Of a DNA stretch of 64,000 bases, positions 10,986-22,328 are shown piece by piece (the stretch's first letter is position 1; each line of letters begins with the position of its first letter). The position numbers and the translations under genes were made by a program. The stretch spans positions 246,001 to 310,000 of the forward strand of contig JAVYIG010001614.1 in the NCBI GenBank assembly GCA_035222895.1. The letters run 5' to 3'. The notes beneath the pieces are model-generated. The model made no database searches. It was given only the letters and a program-made list of their open reading frames with translations, and had not been told where the DNA came from. This stretch comes from Strongylocentrotus droebachiensis. Its lineage: Eukaryota; Echinodermata; Echinoidea; Camarodonta; Strongylocentrotidae.

Positions 10986-11085
10986 ATGGTTCGATTTAAT
11001 TCGACAATAGTTTTGTGTGTCGTCTACTTGGCAGTTACTCATACAGCCCTTATCAGAAACAAGAGACAGAGTCGATGGCCATCAT
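10986..11085 (+). CDS. Sushi A exon 1 (signal peptide, RNKR site)
   Basis: Encodes MVRFNSTIVLCVVYLAVTHT followed by ALIRNKRQSRWPS. A hydrophobic core after a basic start is a classic signal peptide. RNKR fits the furin rule R-x-K/R-R. Copy C differs at only two residues. Donor CAT/GTAAGG, phase 1. Confidence 0.8.
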
Positions 11086-14000
11086 GTAAGGTTTATCAAT
11101 TTTTCATTGTTTCTTTGTTATGATTATCATGATTATTGTTTGTTACAAATTGGGACAAGCCTTTGGCCTTTTCTGCCCCACCACAAATTGATTTTTCTTG
11201 TCTTTATTAAATGTGTACTCTCAAATTTTACATCATCATTAGAATCATTAAAATACGTGAATTGAAATTTGTTAACACTTTTAAACGTAAATATAAAAAA
11301 TACTTGATGGACCTATATTGATATTATATAGCTATGATATTTTAATGGTTGTTAAATTCATTATATTTTACACGTAATTTTTATTTGTTTTACTTGTTAT
11401 TATAGCTTAATTTGTTATATTTGATTAATTGGTCAGCCGCATATAAGGACCACCTCCTTTCTGGCTGCTACCAGCATTAGCAAATTCCTTTGTATGATTC
11501 ATGTTTGTAAATTTATTCTGTGTATTTCTGTGTTTATCTATGTTAATAATTGTCATTGTGTGAAACTTTGTATACTGCTTTTGTTTTACCCTGTATGTTT
11601 TTTATTGCTTGGCAAAATAAATTGAATTGAATTGAAATTGAAAGATTGTACAATTTTTTTTTTCTCATGTTTTCTTTTTTTTTCAAGCAGAATTGGTTAT
11701 TCATATACCTAAAATTGTATGTTTATTATTGTATTGTGACTATTTTCATCAGATAAGTAAATACATGAATTGAAATTTGAATTGAAGTTCTCTTTTTTCC
11801 TCCTCCTCCTCATTCCTCTCGCTGCTTTTAACTTTTGTGTCCGATGTGATGAAAACAGAATCAGCGGAGAATTAAAGTTTTATTTTGTCATGGGGCAGAC
11901 TTATTTTGCCAACAAATTGAACAGGATAATAACAAACTCACCTTTGTAGACAGAAGGTTAAATGTGTTTGTAAAATATCTCCTTCCTATCAGAGTTTCTC
12001 TCAATCTTTAACGAAAGATCGACCATGGGAGGTGCCATTCAGGCAACCCTATAGGCCTATTTTTTATCTTAATGGACTTTAAAACAAAAATTAATTTTTA
12101 GGGTTTTTTCGAGTTTTTTAAATTCATACAAGCGTAACAGGGTTGGGAAAAGGTACACAAACCCATAACGGTTTATTCCTTTCTTTTCTTTTCTTTTTTC
12201 GTCGGCTGCCTGCAAGAAGGCCAGTCAATTTCCTTAGTAACGGTCTTTTTTTCTTTTTTTAAAGCTTCCTATCAGCCCGATCACTATGGTCGCTGTGGAG
12301 AACCGATCATGCCCATTCCTCACGGGGGCATCGCACTTTTCCATAAGAATTTATGGAAAACTCGATGTACTAGCCACAGTAGGTCTACTGTGGGGTGTGA
12401 ACCCATGTTCTACTGCGATGAGGGGTACACAGTCAACGGCGATTTTCACCTTGAATGCCTGGAGAACAACGCAACCTATTCATGGTTTGGGTCCTTACCA
12501 ACCTGTATTCGTGATGATTCTCCATCTCTTCCTGATGACTCACCGGCCATCATCAAAAACTTATTCAGTATGTAATCACCGTCTTCTTGTTACTCAATAT
12601 ATAGAAGCTATATAATAAGCTACTATTTTGGGAGTCATTTCAGACTCGTTTTTTTAGTGTAAATCCACTCTTTAAGGAGTCATGATTCGTTTTGGAGTGT
12701 AAATTATCCACTCCGTTTTGGAGTGTAAATATCCACTCCGTTTTGGAGTGTAAATCCATTCTTTAAGGAGTCAAAATAGATTCGTTACGAAGTGTAAATC
12801 ATCCACTTTTTTAGTATAGTCATCAAAGATTTGATTCGTCTTGGAGTGTAAATCCACTCTTTGACGGAGGATTCGTTTTAGCTTCTTTTTGGAGTGTAAA
12901 TCCATTCTTTGAAGACTTATTATAGACTCATTTTGGAGTATAAATCCACTCTTTGAGGATTCGTTTTAGATTCGTTTTGGAGTATAAATCCATTCTTTGA
13001 AGACTTATTATAGACTCATTTTGGAGTATAAATCCACTCTTTGAGGATTCGTTTTAGATTCGCTTTGGAGCGTAAATCCACTCTTTGAGGAGTCATTGAC
13101 TCACTTTGGAGTATAAATCCACTCTTTGAGGATTCGTTTTAGATTTGTTTTGGAGTGTAAATCCACGCATGCCGACAAAATACAGACTACTCTCCAAAAG
13201 AGTGAATTGTGATTTAGAGTGGATTTAACTCCAAACGAAAGTTATCCCTATATAATAGTTTGACTCACAATCTTGCAGTATGGTTGCGTAGAGTGGGTCA
13301 AGCCATTGAAAGGGCAATGATCTGATCATAAAGGTTATTTATTTAATTATTTGTTTATCTAGTTAAAGTATTCAATTCGCATATTACAAAATTGTGGTAA
13401 TTATTCATTATAATTATTTTCGTCTTTCATGAAGCCATCATGCATGGACAGTGGTATAGAACAATTAAGTTATAAGCAGAACTATGAATTATATCAAACA
13501 AGGTACACACATTCAATGACATGATCACTACAAGTAAAAAATAATAGATCAGAGCAACAGAACGCATATTAGTACGCATACAGGTTTAATTAGTATAGAA
13601 GAAGAAGAAAAAAGAATGCTGTATTTGCACAAGAAACTAACCGGAAATAAGAACCGATATTGAAAGGTACACGAACGGAAGAAGAAAGAATTAGGAAATT
13701 AGATCAGCATGGATAGTGACGGCACTTACTAATACATGAACATAATATAATAGAGTAAAAGAAAATAGAGAGAAAATGATGAATGATGCGAATTAAATTC
13801 CATAGACTAGGGGAATAGTGCTGGATGGAAAGTGAAATAGGCCTTACACCCTTTCCCTTCTTTCCTTTTAATTATCTTTCTTCACCATCCATGGAGAGGA
13901 GGAGGAGCAATGCCCCGCGACCCCCCCCCCCCCCCCCCCCCTCCCCACGTAGGCCTCTACTGGCTACGGGAACATGACTCGTGTAACAATGTTTTGTCAC

Positions 14001-16767
14001 TGCCCTGAGCTTGATAACACACCACTGAGCAAGGAATTATTAGTAGCTAAATATCTGTATGGCTGATTATGTTGAGAATAACAACAAATAATGATTTTAA
14101 AATGCATGAGCCTACACCGTACACGTACATGTAATACCTTATCAGTGGTATATAGGACTTTGTCAAAATGCATCATTTATCATCAAATATATCTGTTTTA
14201 ATTTGTCTTTAATTTGTTCATTGTTGTTTCTTGCTTATGGTATTCGACTATATGTCGATTTGTTTGTTTCTTTTGGGTTTGTTTATTTGGTTTGTTTGTC
14301 GATTGTTAACTTTGTTTGTTTGTTTACTTTGTTCACCTAGAGGTTCTTTCAGTTGTGATTGGCTTACTGTTCTCGTTGACATGCACTGCACTGGTGTAAG
14401 TAATATGAATTGATTATTTAAATCAATAATTTATTATTAATTATGGGCCATAAACACATTTATACTTTGCATGTTAGACAAATTGCAACTAATTTTTAAA
14501 TATTGAAATTTAAAGTTCATTATTCGGAAGGCTCATAATATATTCTGCACCTTTTTTTAGAATAATGAACCATATACATGTACCATGTTTTGGGATTTTA
14601 AACCTTTGAAAAACGAATATTCAATATATCAAACTATCGGAGTAATGAAACTTCGAAGTAATGTGACAAAATTAATGTTTAAAATCATGACACACTTGGT
14701 ATGGGCACTTCTGTTATTTTATTATTTATTCATTTTTTCCTTTTAATTGTCAACCTTCTGAAAAACAAATGCCCCTGGTCCTATAGATACCAGCAAGCAA
14801 ATGTTTTGTGCCAGATATACTCTCTTACCAAACAGTTTCATATCATCATATCTATATTTATGTATTTTTCTTTCAACAGTTTTTACTGCATGTATCTTTC
14901 AAGTGGAAGAGAATTGTTTTCCAGAAGAAAGTGTCGGTTTCGTTAGTGTTTTGAGATTTGTTGTATTATTTTAGTTTTTGCGACGAATAGTTTTGCTTTT
15001 CATTCCCTTTTTTTAAATATATATAGACAGAGTATTTTAATTCATGTAGTCACATGCAAATATCAAACAAATATATTTTAAACACGACGGCCCTGGCGTG
15101 TCCGAAATTCGGGGGAACAGATTCGACACCCCACCCTTCCCTCTTTAACTTTTGAAACTCCACAGACTGTGTACACATACACATTCCGTTAAGGGGGAAA
15201 TATTATTATTTTCTATTTACTATACTGATCATTATAGGGTGGCAAAAGGAAGAAACTGTGCTACCCAAACACCTTCCACTTCCGTTGCCATAGCAGCAGC
15301 TGTCCCTACGTCTTCCACGACCGATGATGATAAGAGATCACAAGGTAGGCGTGGCACAACTTATCTATTTTATCCCTTTTTCTTAAAATTTATTACGCCC
15401 TCATAATCGGTTCAGTCACAAACACACACAACAAATTAAGGTTCGTGTTCATCAGACATTCGACGGCCGAGATCATAGGGGGGGGGGGGGCTCCCAAGCC
15501 CCACCCCCCCCCCCCCCCCCCCCCAGTCAGTGAGGTGCTCAAAATAGCCCGTGTACAGTAAGAGTTAAAGGGGAATTAATCTCAAAGTAAATGTTAATTT
15601 TAGTTTGTAGCCCATTTTAAACATTATCTGAAAAATATAAAACATACATATTTTGTCGAAAGGGTGGACGTAACTCTTCTTCAGAATCCTTCGTATTTAG
15701 CTGCTCTAAGAATGTTCACAACGTTGCCATTGTGTTTGCGCACGGCCCGCGTTCTGTTACGTATCGCGTGGATTCGACCGCTATTGCGTACGCACGTTTC
15801 CCTGCTGTAACCTGTAAAATGATCACTGCAGATCACATCGTTTTTGCTGTTGTACTTTTTGTCCAGCAATATTTACACCTTCAGAGCTGCTACCAATAGC
15901 TTGAATATTTCATTGCGATTATGTAATTCTGGAAACCGATGAAACGATTTCCCCTTGGTTTTCGGAGAGAGGAACAATAACCAAACACTTGGCAGTACAC
16001 CATCTTTGACGTGTATTGCATAAATACGCGCGCGCTACCAGGGGCGGATCCAGGATTTGCCGATAGGGGGGGCCCAAAATTTGAAAATCGCGCAGACCAA
16101 TATCTCGCTCAGTGGGGGGGGGGGGGGGGGGGGGGGGGTATGCATAATTCATTTTTTGTATTTGACCCTGAAAACTTTTTTTTTTTTTTTATTAAAAAAA
16201 AAAAAAAAAAAAAGGCAGGGGGGGCCCGGGCCCGTCGCCCCCCCCCCCCCCCCCCCCCCGTGGATCCGCGCCTGCGCGCTACATCAGTTCTCCTTGCGAT
16301 ACGTCACAACATGGAAGTTTTTAAGGCAAATTTCGACAAAATGGCAGCTTTTTGGGGGAGCAGACAATGTCGCATATATGGCAAAGTAGGGTCTCTTTAT
16401 TGTACTTGGAAGAGGATATTATTTGGCCTACAGCATTGCTTTTTATATCAAATGAAAAGTTGTTTTACTTGCTATGTCATGATAATGCTTCATAGTCATC
16501 CCCTTTAAGGAGACTTGATTTGATTTGTGTGTTTTTTTGGTCCAATAGATACTTGCAAAGAGGTACGTATTTCTGGGCCAATCTCGCATCTCATCATAAT
16601 CCTAGTAGTCTGCGAAATCAATGATGCTTTTTTAAAGCGTTCAGTGTTTCTTTTGCTCATCGTTAAAATTTGTTTCCTTCTACATATTTTGTATCGAATA
16701 ATCCCGTCCCGACTTTGCTCCCCCCCCCCACCTTTTTTTCACCTCTACTTCCGTCTATCTCTCTCTC

Positions 16768-16819
<52 letters not shown>

Positions 16820-16863
16820 CTGTACAGATTCTCGAGTATGAACTGATTCCGTTCCAGCCCTAG
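10986..16863 (+). CDS. Sushi copy A: short type I membrane protein with one CCP domain and ITIM-like tail
   Basis: Six exons join in phase: 10986-11085, 12265-12567, 14341-14395, 15238-15344, 16549-16562, 16828-16863; 204 residues. Order: signal peptide (about residues 1-23), furin-like RNKR, a Sushi/CCP-like domain with six Cys (RCGEP, FYCDEGYTVNG, LEC, LPTC), an acidic Ser/Pro stalk, a single membrane helix (VLSVVIGLLFSLTCTALVVA), then a Ser/Thr-rich tail ending CKEILEYELIPFQP. LEYELI fits the ITIM pattern (I/V/L/S)xYxx(I/V/L); YELI alone also fits a YxxPhi endocytic signal. One N-glycosylation site (NAT) lies in the CCP. The first two introns are phase 1, as is usual for shuffled extracellular modules. 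Two related copies lie at 47.6 and 60.8 kb. I do not recognise a named family. An immune or adhesion receptor role is inference from architecture. Confidence 0.75.
11430..11640 (+). mobile_element. LINE 3' end with (GAATT)n tail
   Basis: A T-rich segment with words typical of CR1-like LINE 3' ends (TGTAAATTTATTCTGTG, TTGCTTGGCAAAATAAA) ending in AATAAATTGAATTGAATTGA. Inside intron 1 of Sushi A. Copy C lacks it, so it inserted after the duplication. Confidence 0.55.
12265..12567 (+). CDS. Sushi A exon 2 (CCP domain)
   Basis: Phase 1-1 exon of 303 bases. The order Cys-Gly, Tyr-Cys, Gly-Tyr, Cys, Trp, Pro-x-Cys follows the CCP/Sushi pattern. Two further Cys (RCT and GCEP) could form an extra disulfide. 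Donor A/GTATGT. Confidence 0.8.
12630..13240 (+). repeat. Minisatellite of palindromic GGAGTGTAAATCCACTC units
   Basis: About 13 degenerate units of 40-55 bases in Sushi A intron 2. Each has a TTTTGGAGTGTAAATCCACTC core that is nearly self-complementary, followed by TTTGAGGAGTC. The shorter homologous array in copy C is at 62110-62400. Confidence 0.85.
14341..14395 (+). CDS. Sushi A exon 3 (transmembrane helix)
   Basis: A 55-base exon carrying most of the membrane helix. Acceptor CACCTAG, donor GT/GTAAGT. Copy B keeps the same length and reading frame at 48314-48368. Confidence 0.75.
15238..15344 (+). CDS. Sushi A exon 4 (juxtamembrane and Ser/Thr-rich tail)
   Basis: Starts VAKGRNC (positive stop-transfer) and continues with Ser, Thr and Ala, then DDDKRSQ. 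Acceptor TTATAG, donor CAAG/GTAGG, phase 1. Confidence 0.7.
15565..16508. mobile_element. TTAA-bounded element interrupted by a hAT-type MITE
   Basis: Ends TTAAAGGGGAATTAATC and CATCCCCTTTAA are inverted and both carry TTAA. The left part (about 15575-15790) matches a repeat at 41285-41510. The hAT-type element at 16039-16274 is nested in it. Confidence 0.55.
16039..16274. mobile_element. hAT-type MITE with 8-base target duplication
   Basis: Terminal repeats CAGGGGCGGATCCAGG and GTGGATCCGCGCCTG frame a poly-G/poly-A/poly-C interior. The perfect 8-base duplication CGCGCTAC lies at 16031-16038 and 16275-16282, the size made by hAT transposases. A relative is at 51638-51897. Confidence 0.85.
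16549..16562 (+). CDS. Sushi A exon 5 (14-base microexon)
   Basis: ATACTTGCAAAGAG between CCAATAG and GTACGT. It adds the end of a split Asp codon plus TCKE and keeps the frame. Copy B has a 14-base counterpart at 51118-51131, but its acceptor reads AA. Confidence 0.6.
16828..16863 (+). CDS. Sushi A exon 6 (ITIM-like end)
   Basis: ILEYELIPFQP and stop, after a long CT tract and TGTACAG acceptor. The copy B counterpart at 51359-51394 reads ILEYEHIPFQS, so the Tyr motif is preserved even in a decaying copy. Confidence 0.7.
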   Translation: MLEYELIPFQP

Positions 16864-18719
16864 CTGATCAGTCTTGCAGCAATTTGGAGAGAAAACGGCA
16901 TATGTCGGCAAAGCGAGTTATTGAAATGATTTCATAAATCCAGATTAAAACAAACTGCACCCTGATACGTACGAATTAGTCGTGTATTAAATATGATGAT
17001 GATTAAATTTAATAATAATAACAATGATGATATTAATATTAAAAATAATAATAATAATTATAGTGATAATAATGAAAATAATGATACCAATAACGATAAT
17101 AAGACTACTATTACTTCTACTACCTTTACTACTTCTACTTCTACTACTACTACTTCTTCTTACTATTATTCTTCTACTGCTACTTCTTCTAAATCAGAAT
17201 ATTCAAAATTGAACTATGGGCGGCAACAAAAATAACACCATCTTTTTACTTGATGAGCTCTTTTATAGACATTATGCTTTGATAATGATACGCCCAAAAT
17301 AGTGGAATATAGAAGTCCGTTATTTTATTTGATCTAATGTTGTTATAAAGCTACTATATTCTTCGCTAAAATTTGATATATTATGTCATAGTATTATCAT
17401 GAGAAATACATCCAATACAAGCCTCTTATCATTTCGTGTATTTTATTCCCCCAAAGCCTGTGGCATTCGGGGGGTTATTTTGGTAGATATTTTTCTGTAT
17501 ATACACACATACACGCACAAACGCTCATATTCCCGCACACGCACGTGTGTGTGTGTAAGTGTGTGTGTGTCTGTGTGCAATTAAAATGGGTAAGCTGGGA
17601 TCACATTTCTTAAAGTGGGAGCAGCTAAAGATTAATTAAGATTTGTTTTCTTCTCCACCGTGAGCCTGTTAAAAGCGTAACTCTATTTTGCGGCCTGGAT
17701 AACTTATTTAGTATATTTTTCTTGAGTTGAGAATGTTGGCAGACATCCACTGAGTGAGTAGTGTGTGTGGGGGGGGGTGGGTGGGTGGGTGAGTATGTGT
17801 GTGGGTGGGTGAGTATGTTTGTGTGATAGAGGGTGAGTATGTTTGTGTGATGGAGGGGGCAGGGAGGGGGCAGGGAGGGGGCAGGATTGTTTCAGTAAAA
17901 TTACCTCCAGATTTGTATAAGTTTTTTTTGTTGTAATATATAAGTGAATAACATTTACAATTGACTTATTATGTTTAGGTACTTATACGTTTACTTTGTT
18001 GCTAAGTTATATTATACTGCAAATAAGTTTGTGTTTAATTATGTTTATGTAAAAGCATCAATATTGAACACGTTTATTTTATTCAATTGTATGTCATGGT
18101 TTGTATTACACATCTGGAGAAATAAAACAAAATTGTTTAAAAAAAAAAAAAAAGTATATAGGCCCTTTAGATCGAGAGAGAGAGAGAGAGAATGGAAAAG
18201 AAGTGCCAGATGAGAGGATTATAGGACAGACGAGTAATCCAATTTATTTTTAACTGTTATTATTATTTTTATTGTTAGCATTATTATTATTTATATTATT
18301 ATTATTATTATTATTATTGTTATGATTATTATCATTATTATATGAAAATGAAGCTACAAAAAAAAAAAAAAAAAAAAAAATCATCATCATTTTGTGGTAC
18401 GTTTTCATCCAAAGAATCATAACAAGCAACCTGAAAAAGAAGGGGTACAATTTTGGACTTGTGAACTAAAGCTATACCACTTGGTTTTCAAAGAGGGGGG
18501 GGGGGGGGCAAGACCAGTTAATTGTGCCTCCTTTTCAAAAAATATGTCTATGCTATAGTTATACATCTTTGAAATTCTTTGAATAAACTACTAAATGATT
18601 CCAAGTTGTTTGCTCGGCCAATTCTCCAAAATGAATATAGACCGAATCATGACATCATCCGTACTGGCTCAGGCGACACCGGTTCGAAACTGAGTCACGT
18701 CATTCGGACGATGACATGT

Positions 18720-19015
18720 CCCTTTTACGTCAGATAAGTGCCCCTTTGTATCTCCTTTGGATGCTCTTTACACAATGGTATAAGTACCCCCTTCGATAAG
18801 TGCCCCCTTCACCTTTGATAATTGCCCCTGTTCAAATGTTTAACACGTGCCCTTTTCCTTTGTAATAAGTGTCCCTTCCCCTTCTGATAAGTTTCCCTTT
18901 TCATCTCTGACGAGTGCCCCTTTTTACCTCTGACAAGTGCCCACTTTTATTTTGACATTTTTCTTCTAATAATAATAATTGTCCTTTTTCTTTTTGATAT
19001 GTGCCCCTTTTCTTC
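18720..19015 (+). repeat. Degenerate GATAAGTGCCCCTTTT minisatellite
   Basis: About ten imperfect 25-30 base units of the form (T)GATAAGTGCCCCTTTTxxCxT, strongly diverged. Confidence 0.7.
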
Positions 19016-19079
19016 TTTTTTAATAATGTAGTGAAACCAGAAAATAAAAACGCAGGAATAAGTGTATTCAGTTCAAAGT

Positions 19080-19550
19080 CATTCTGCTTTATTAAAGGGA
19101 CCTCGTAACATTGTTCAGATGAGAGAAAATGGTGCTAATGTAGTAACTTCAATGCTAGATGTACAGTTAAAGATAATCTGAAAGTTTGAGTGAAAACGGA
19201 CCATTATTATCGATAAAAATTGGAAAAATTATCTGATCTATTCCTTAATGCTCCCAACTGTATTATTGCAATTTAATTACATTTTAGGTGAATGTATCAT
19301 CACAAAGCAATGAATTGGCTCTACATACCATTCCAGACATTTAAGTATTGACAGATTTGCTATAGCCTGTTGTATGACTTATTTTCAAGGAAAAACAGTT
19401 GGGAGAATTCCAAATTGGTTGGGAGAATTTACTGTTAGTCACTTTTAGAGGATGATGCACAGTGACACCTTCAAAGAAAACCATAAATATCTTTGTGGTT
19501 TGAGAATTTCCTCAGGTTTTTTGCCTGTTAGAGGGTAAGTACAGTAGAAG
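19080..19550. repeat. Dispersed repeat with inverted relative near 46440-46720
   Basis: Shared words include AATGCTAGATGTACA, CATTTTAGGTGAATGTA and AAAGCAATGAATTGG, seen as reverse complements in the second locus. No coding content. Confidence 0.55.
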
Positions 19551-20308
19551 GAATATAATAAGTAACATTTCATACCAAAATTCCACAGTTTTCTTAATCA
19601 ATATTCACATAGAATATGATACATACACCATTAACGTAACCAATGCATTACAAACAATTAAAAGTTACTTCTTGTACATTAAATTTGATTACGTTAGGAC
19701 AATGGCCTATTGCCATGCTTGAACTATTATAACTGAAATTATATCAATTTATTTTCAGAATTACGCAGTACTTTACCAAAAAACGTATGACACTCCAAAT
19801 GACATATTGTCCTTTTGTAATAATTTCTATCAATTTAACAATAGATGATATACAATTACAATCTAAAAATATCCGGTCTAATAAAAGGACAAACGTACAA
19901 TATTTACACAAGATTAAAGTGCACAAATCGCATAACAAGATTCAAGATTTATTCATTCCATTCAATAAAAAAACATATATGTATATAAAAGATAATACAA
20001 GTGTAAAAGAAAAGAAAAAGAAATACAAGTTATACAAACATCAGAATGTCACTAATCAGTACAAGTAAAGAAATCAAATGGAATTTGGGTCACTGCAAAA
20101 GTTCAAATAAATTTGAACTTGTCGAGGCTGTGCCAAAGGTTTGAATTAAAATATTTTTGCAATAGATAACTACATGTATGTACATAAATAATTTACTGGA
20201 CAATAACAAAACAATACAAAACGAAACAAGTATATCTATATAAGTGAAGAAGGAACAAAAAAACAAAAAAATGAAATTCTTTTTATCACATAAAATAGTA
20301 TACAGGGG

Positions 20309-20760
20309 TTATGTACTCGCTAATAAATAAGATTTGAGTTTCCTTTTAAATCCATTAAAAATTCTAGTTTGACATATTTCCTGAGGGAGTGCATTCCAGA
20401 CAAGAGGTGCAGTATGTTTAAAAGAAAAGGACACACAGTTTGTTGTACATTTGAATATATGAAATTTCTCTCTATGACGAGTGTTATAGTTATGGATTTC
20501 GTTGTTAAAAGTTAATAGCATTTGCAGATTTTCAGGCAGTGATGTGTAAACATATCTAAAGAGCATTAATCCTAAATACTTATTAAGCTGATTCAGTTTG
20601 AGAAATAAAGGTTTAGAATGTGCATGGAAATCAGATAAAGTACAGCATCTAACTACTCTCTTTTGTAATTTTAAATTTTTTTGTTTAGCTAGAGTGTATA
20701 ACAACCAACCCCAAACACCTTGCATGGCATTCTATAGGTAAAACAGTTATTAAAGGAGAA
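20309..20760 (-). mobile_element. CR1/Jockey-like LINE reverse transcriptase C-terminal fragment
   Basis: A 138-codon open frame with the typical tail: GVWGWLLYTLAKQKNLKLQK, then QKRVVRCC, HSKPLFLKLNQLN, YNTRHREKFH, APLVWNALPQEI and FKRKLKSYLL. The 5' part is absent, so it is a truncated insertion. Confidence 0.8.
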
Positions 20761-20931
20761 TGATGAAAATAAAGGATATAAAACCCAATGCTGAGGGCTC
20801 GCACACGGAACCCACGGAGTAGGGTTCCGTGGACGCCCTAGTTTATGCGAGTGCGTCTGCCTACTCGTGCATTAACTAGTCTACTGAACAAGAAGTCTTT
20901 CAGTTTGCACTTGTTATGTATTCAAGTTCAA

Positions 20932-21140
20932 GTTCAGTTTATTTCACATCCAATAAAAACTTACAGCATTATAACATTCAAAATACAATTATACAAAATG
21001 CAATATATATAGAATATAATAAGAACAAATAAAACAACAAAATAAAACAACAAAACTAACACTAAAAATGATTAATGGGTGGAGTAGGGATGTGAGGGAC
21101 CAGAAAAGGCCATTGACCTATCTAGGCTGGTCCCCTTTTT
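20932..21140 (-). mobile_element. LINE 3'-end fragment
   Basis: On the minus strand it reads GGACCAGCCTAGATAGGTC, then TTTCTGGTCCCTCACAT and later TGTGAAATAAACTGAACTTG, the style of a CR1-like 3' end. Weak, based on composition and end structure only. Confidence 0.4.
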
Positions 21141-21967
21141 CTACAACCCCAAAATTAAAATCTTCAGTAATTAAAAGCAAAATATTAACAATATAGACAT
21201 TACATTAACTAAGACATATATATTCAAACTGTGATCTCTCTTTTATTTGAATATTCTTCTTTCTGAAGATTTTTTTTTATTTGCTTTACAGAATAGCGAC
21301 GTGGAACACCTAACATCAAGAGCAAGACACTTTTTGGTGCTTTACACACTTTTAAGCCAAGTAATACAACTTTTGCATAGGATTTCTTTTAGATATGGAT
21401 ATTATGATTATTTTTGTATCAAAGTGGCCTACATTTACGACCCAGTCCTATCTTGTAACCACTCAGCATTATAATATTATAAAAGGATAAAAATAAGACA
21501 AACAGAATGGTGAAAGCTTGAAATAAATCGGACCCATAATAACAAAAACAGCTATGAGTGTTTGAAACATGAAATCACTAAATCTATGCCAATTTTAAAC
21601 GGACATTTTGGTCTAAATGATTGTGACGTAGTCATGGATAAAGCTCCCCTTTGTCGTGTAAAATGCATCATTAATTTATGTTTTTCTCCCAAGTGCCTTC
21701 TCTCTTGTGGCAAAACTCAAAATATATTGTGGAGAGCATATGAGCTATATAAATGACAGAAGCTCATGAATCATAGATTGTGTAAAAATGATAGTTTATC
21801 AATTTTGTGTGTTGATAGAAATTTGAAAGTTGTCTAGCACTACCTCAAACAATATTGCAGATTCAGCCAATTCAAAGTGCCCGTACGTAAAGTAATTACA
21901 AAAGAAATTTAACAAATTCTTAACATTCTTATTTTTTGTCGGATTTCATTGAAACTTTCACCAGCCG

Positions 21968-21973
21968 TTTATT
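21968..21973 (-). promoter_or_regulatory. Candidate poly(A) signal of the laccase gene
   Basis: AATAAA on the minus strand about 77 bases after the laccase stop codon. Confidence 0.45.
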
Positions 21974-22049
21974 GCTCTTTTATATTCCTGCTTTCTATTT
22001 GGAGTAATATTAAGGTTAGATTTTCTTTTGGGATCTGGATATTCATAGA

Positions 22050-22328
22050 TCATTGTTCGTTCATCGGGATTTGTTGATGTTTACCTTTCCCGTCATCCGT
22101 TTCACGACAAACGATGACGCAAACGAGTACTATGATGATGATGGCAAGGAGAACGATTACCACAATGAGGATTATTAAGGGACAGGATGGGGGAGTGGGG
22201 ATGGGTGGGGTAGTGGGGATGGGCAGAGTAGGGTCAACTGCAGGGTAGTCTCCGCATCTTGGAAAGCCCTCTGGAACCGGAGGCAGACCGGACTGGTTTC
22301 CAACGCGGACTAACATCCCCATTCCATC
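22050..22328 (-). CDS. Laccase last exon (GMGM end, stalk, membrane anchor)
   Basis: [10 protein letters not shown] corresponds to the segment right after HCHIxxH, containing the axial position of the type 1 site. It continues [14 protein letters not shown], a Pro/Thr stalk, a 25-residue run of Ile/Leu/Val, then [19 protein letters not shown] and stop. The tail should be cytoplasmic. Confidence 0.8.
   Translation of the reverse strand, partial: DGMGMLVRVGNQSGLPPVPEGFPRCGDYPAVDPTLPIPTTPPIPTPPSCPLIILIVVIVLLAIIIIVLVCVIVCRETDDGKGKHQQIPMNEQ

Larger units (their letters stand above)
16864..22049. other. Intergenic stretch between Sushi copy A and the laccase gene
   Basis: No gene recognised. It holds trinucleotide runs at 17000-17200, a GGGTGGGTGAGTATG-type minisatellite at 17760-17890, an (ATT)n stretch near 18260-18340, a degenerate AAGTGCCCC-TTT repeat at 18720-19015, a dispersed repeat at 19080-19550, and LINE fragments from 20309 to 21140. 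Confidence 0.6.
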
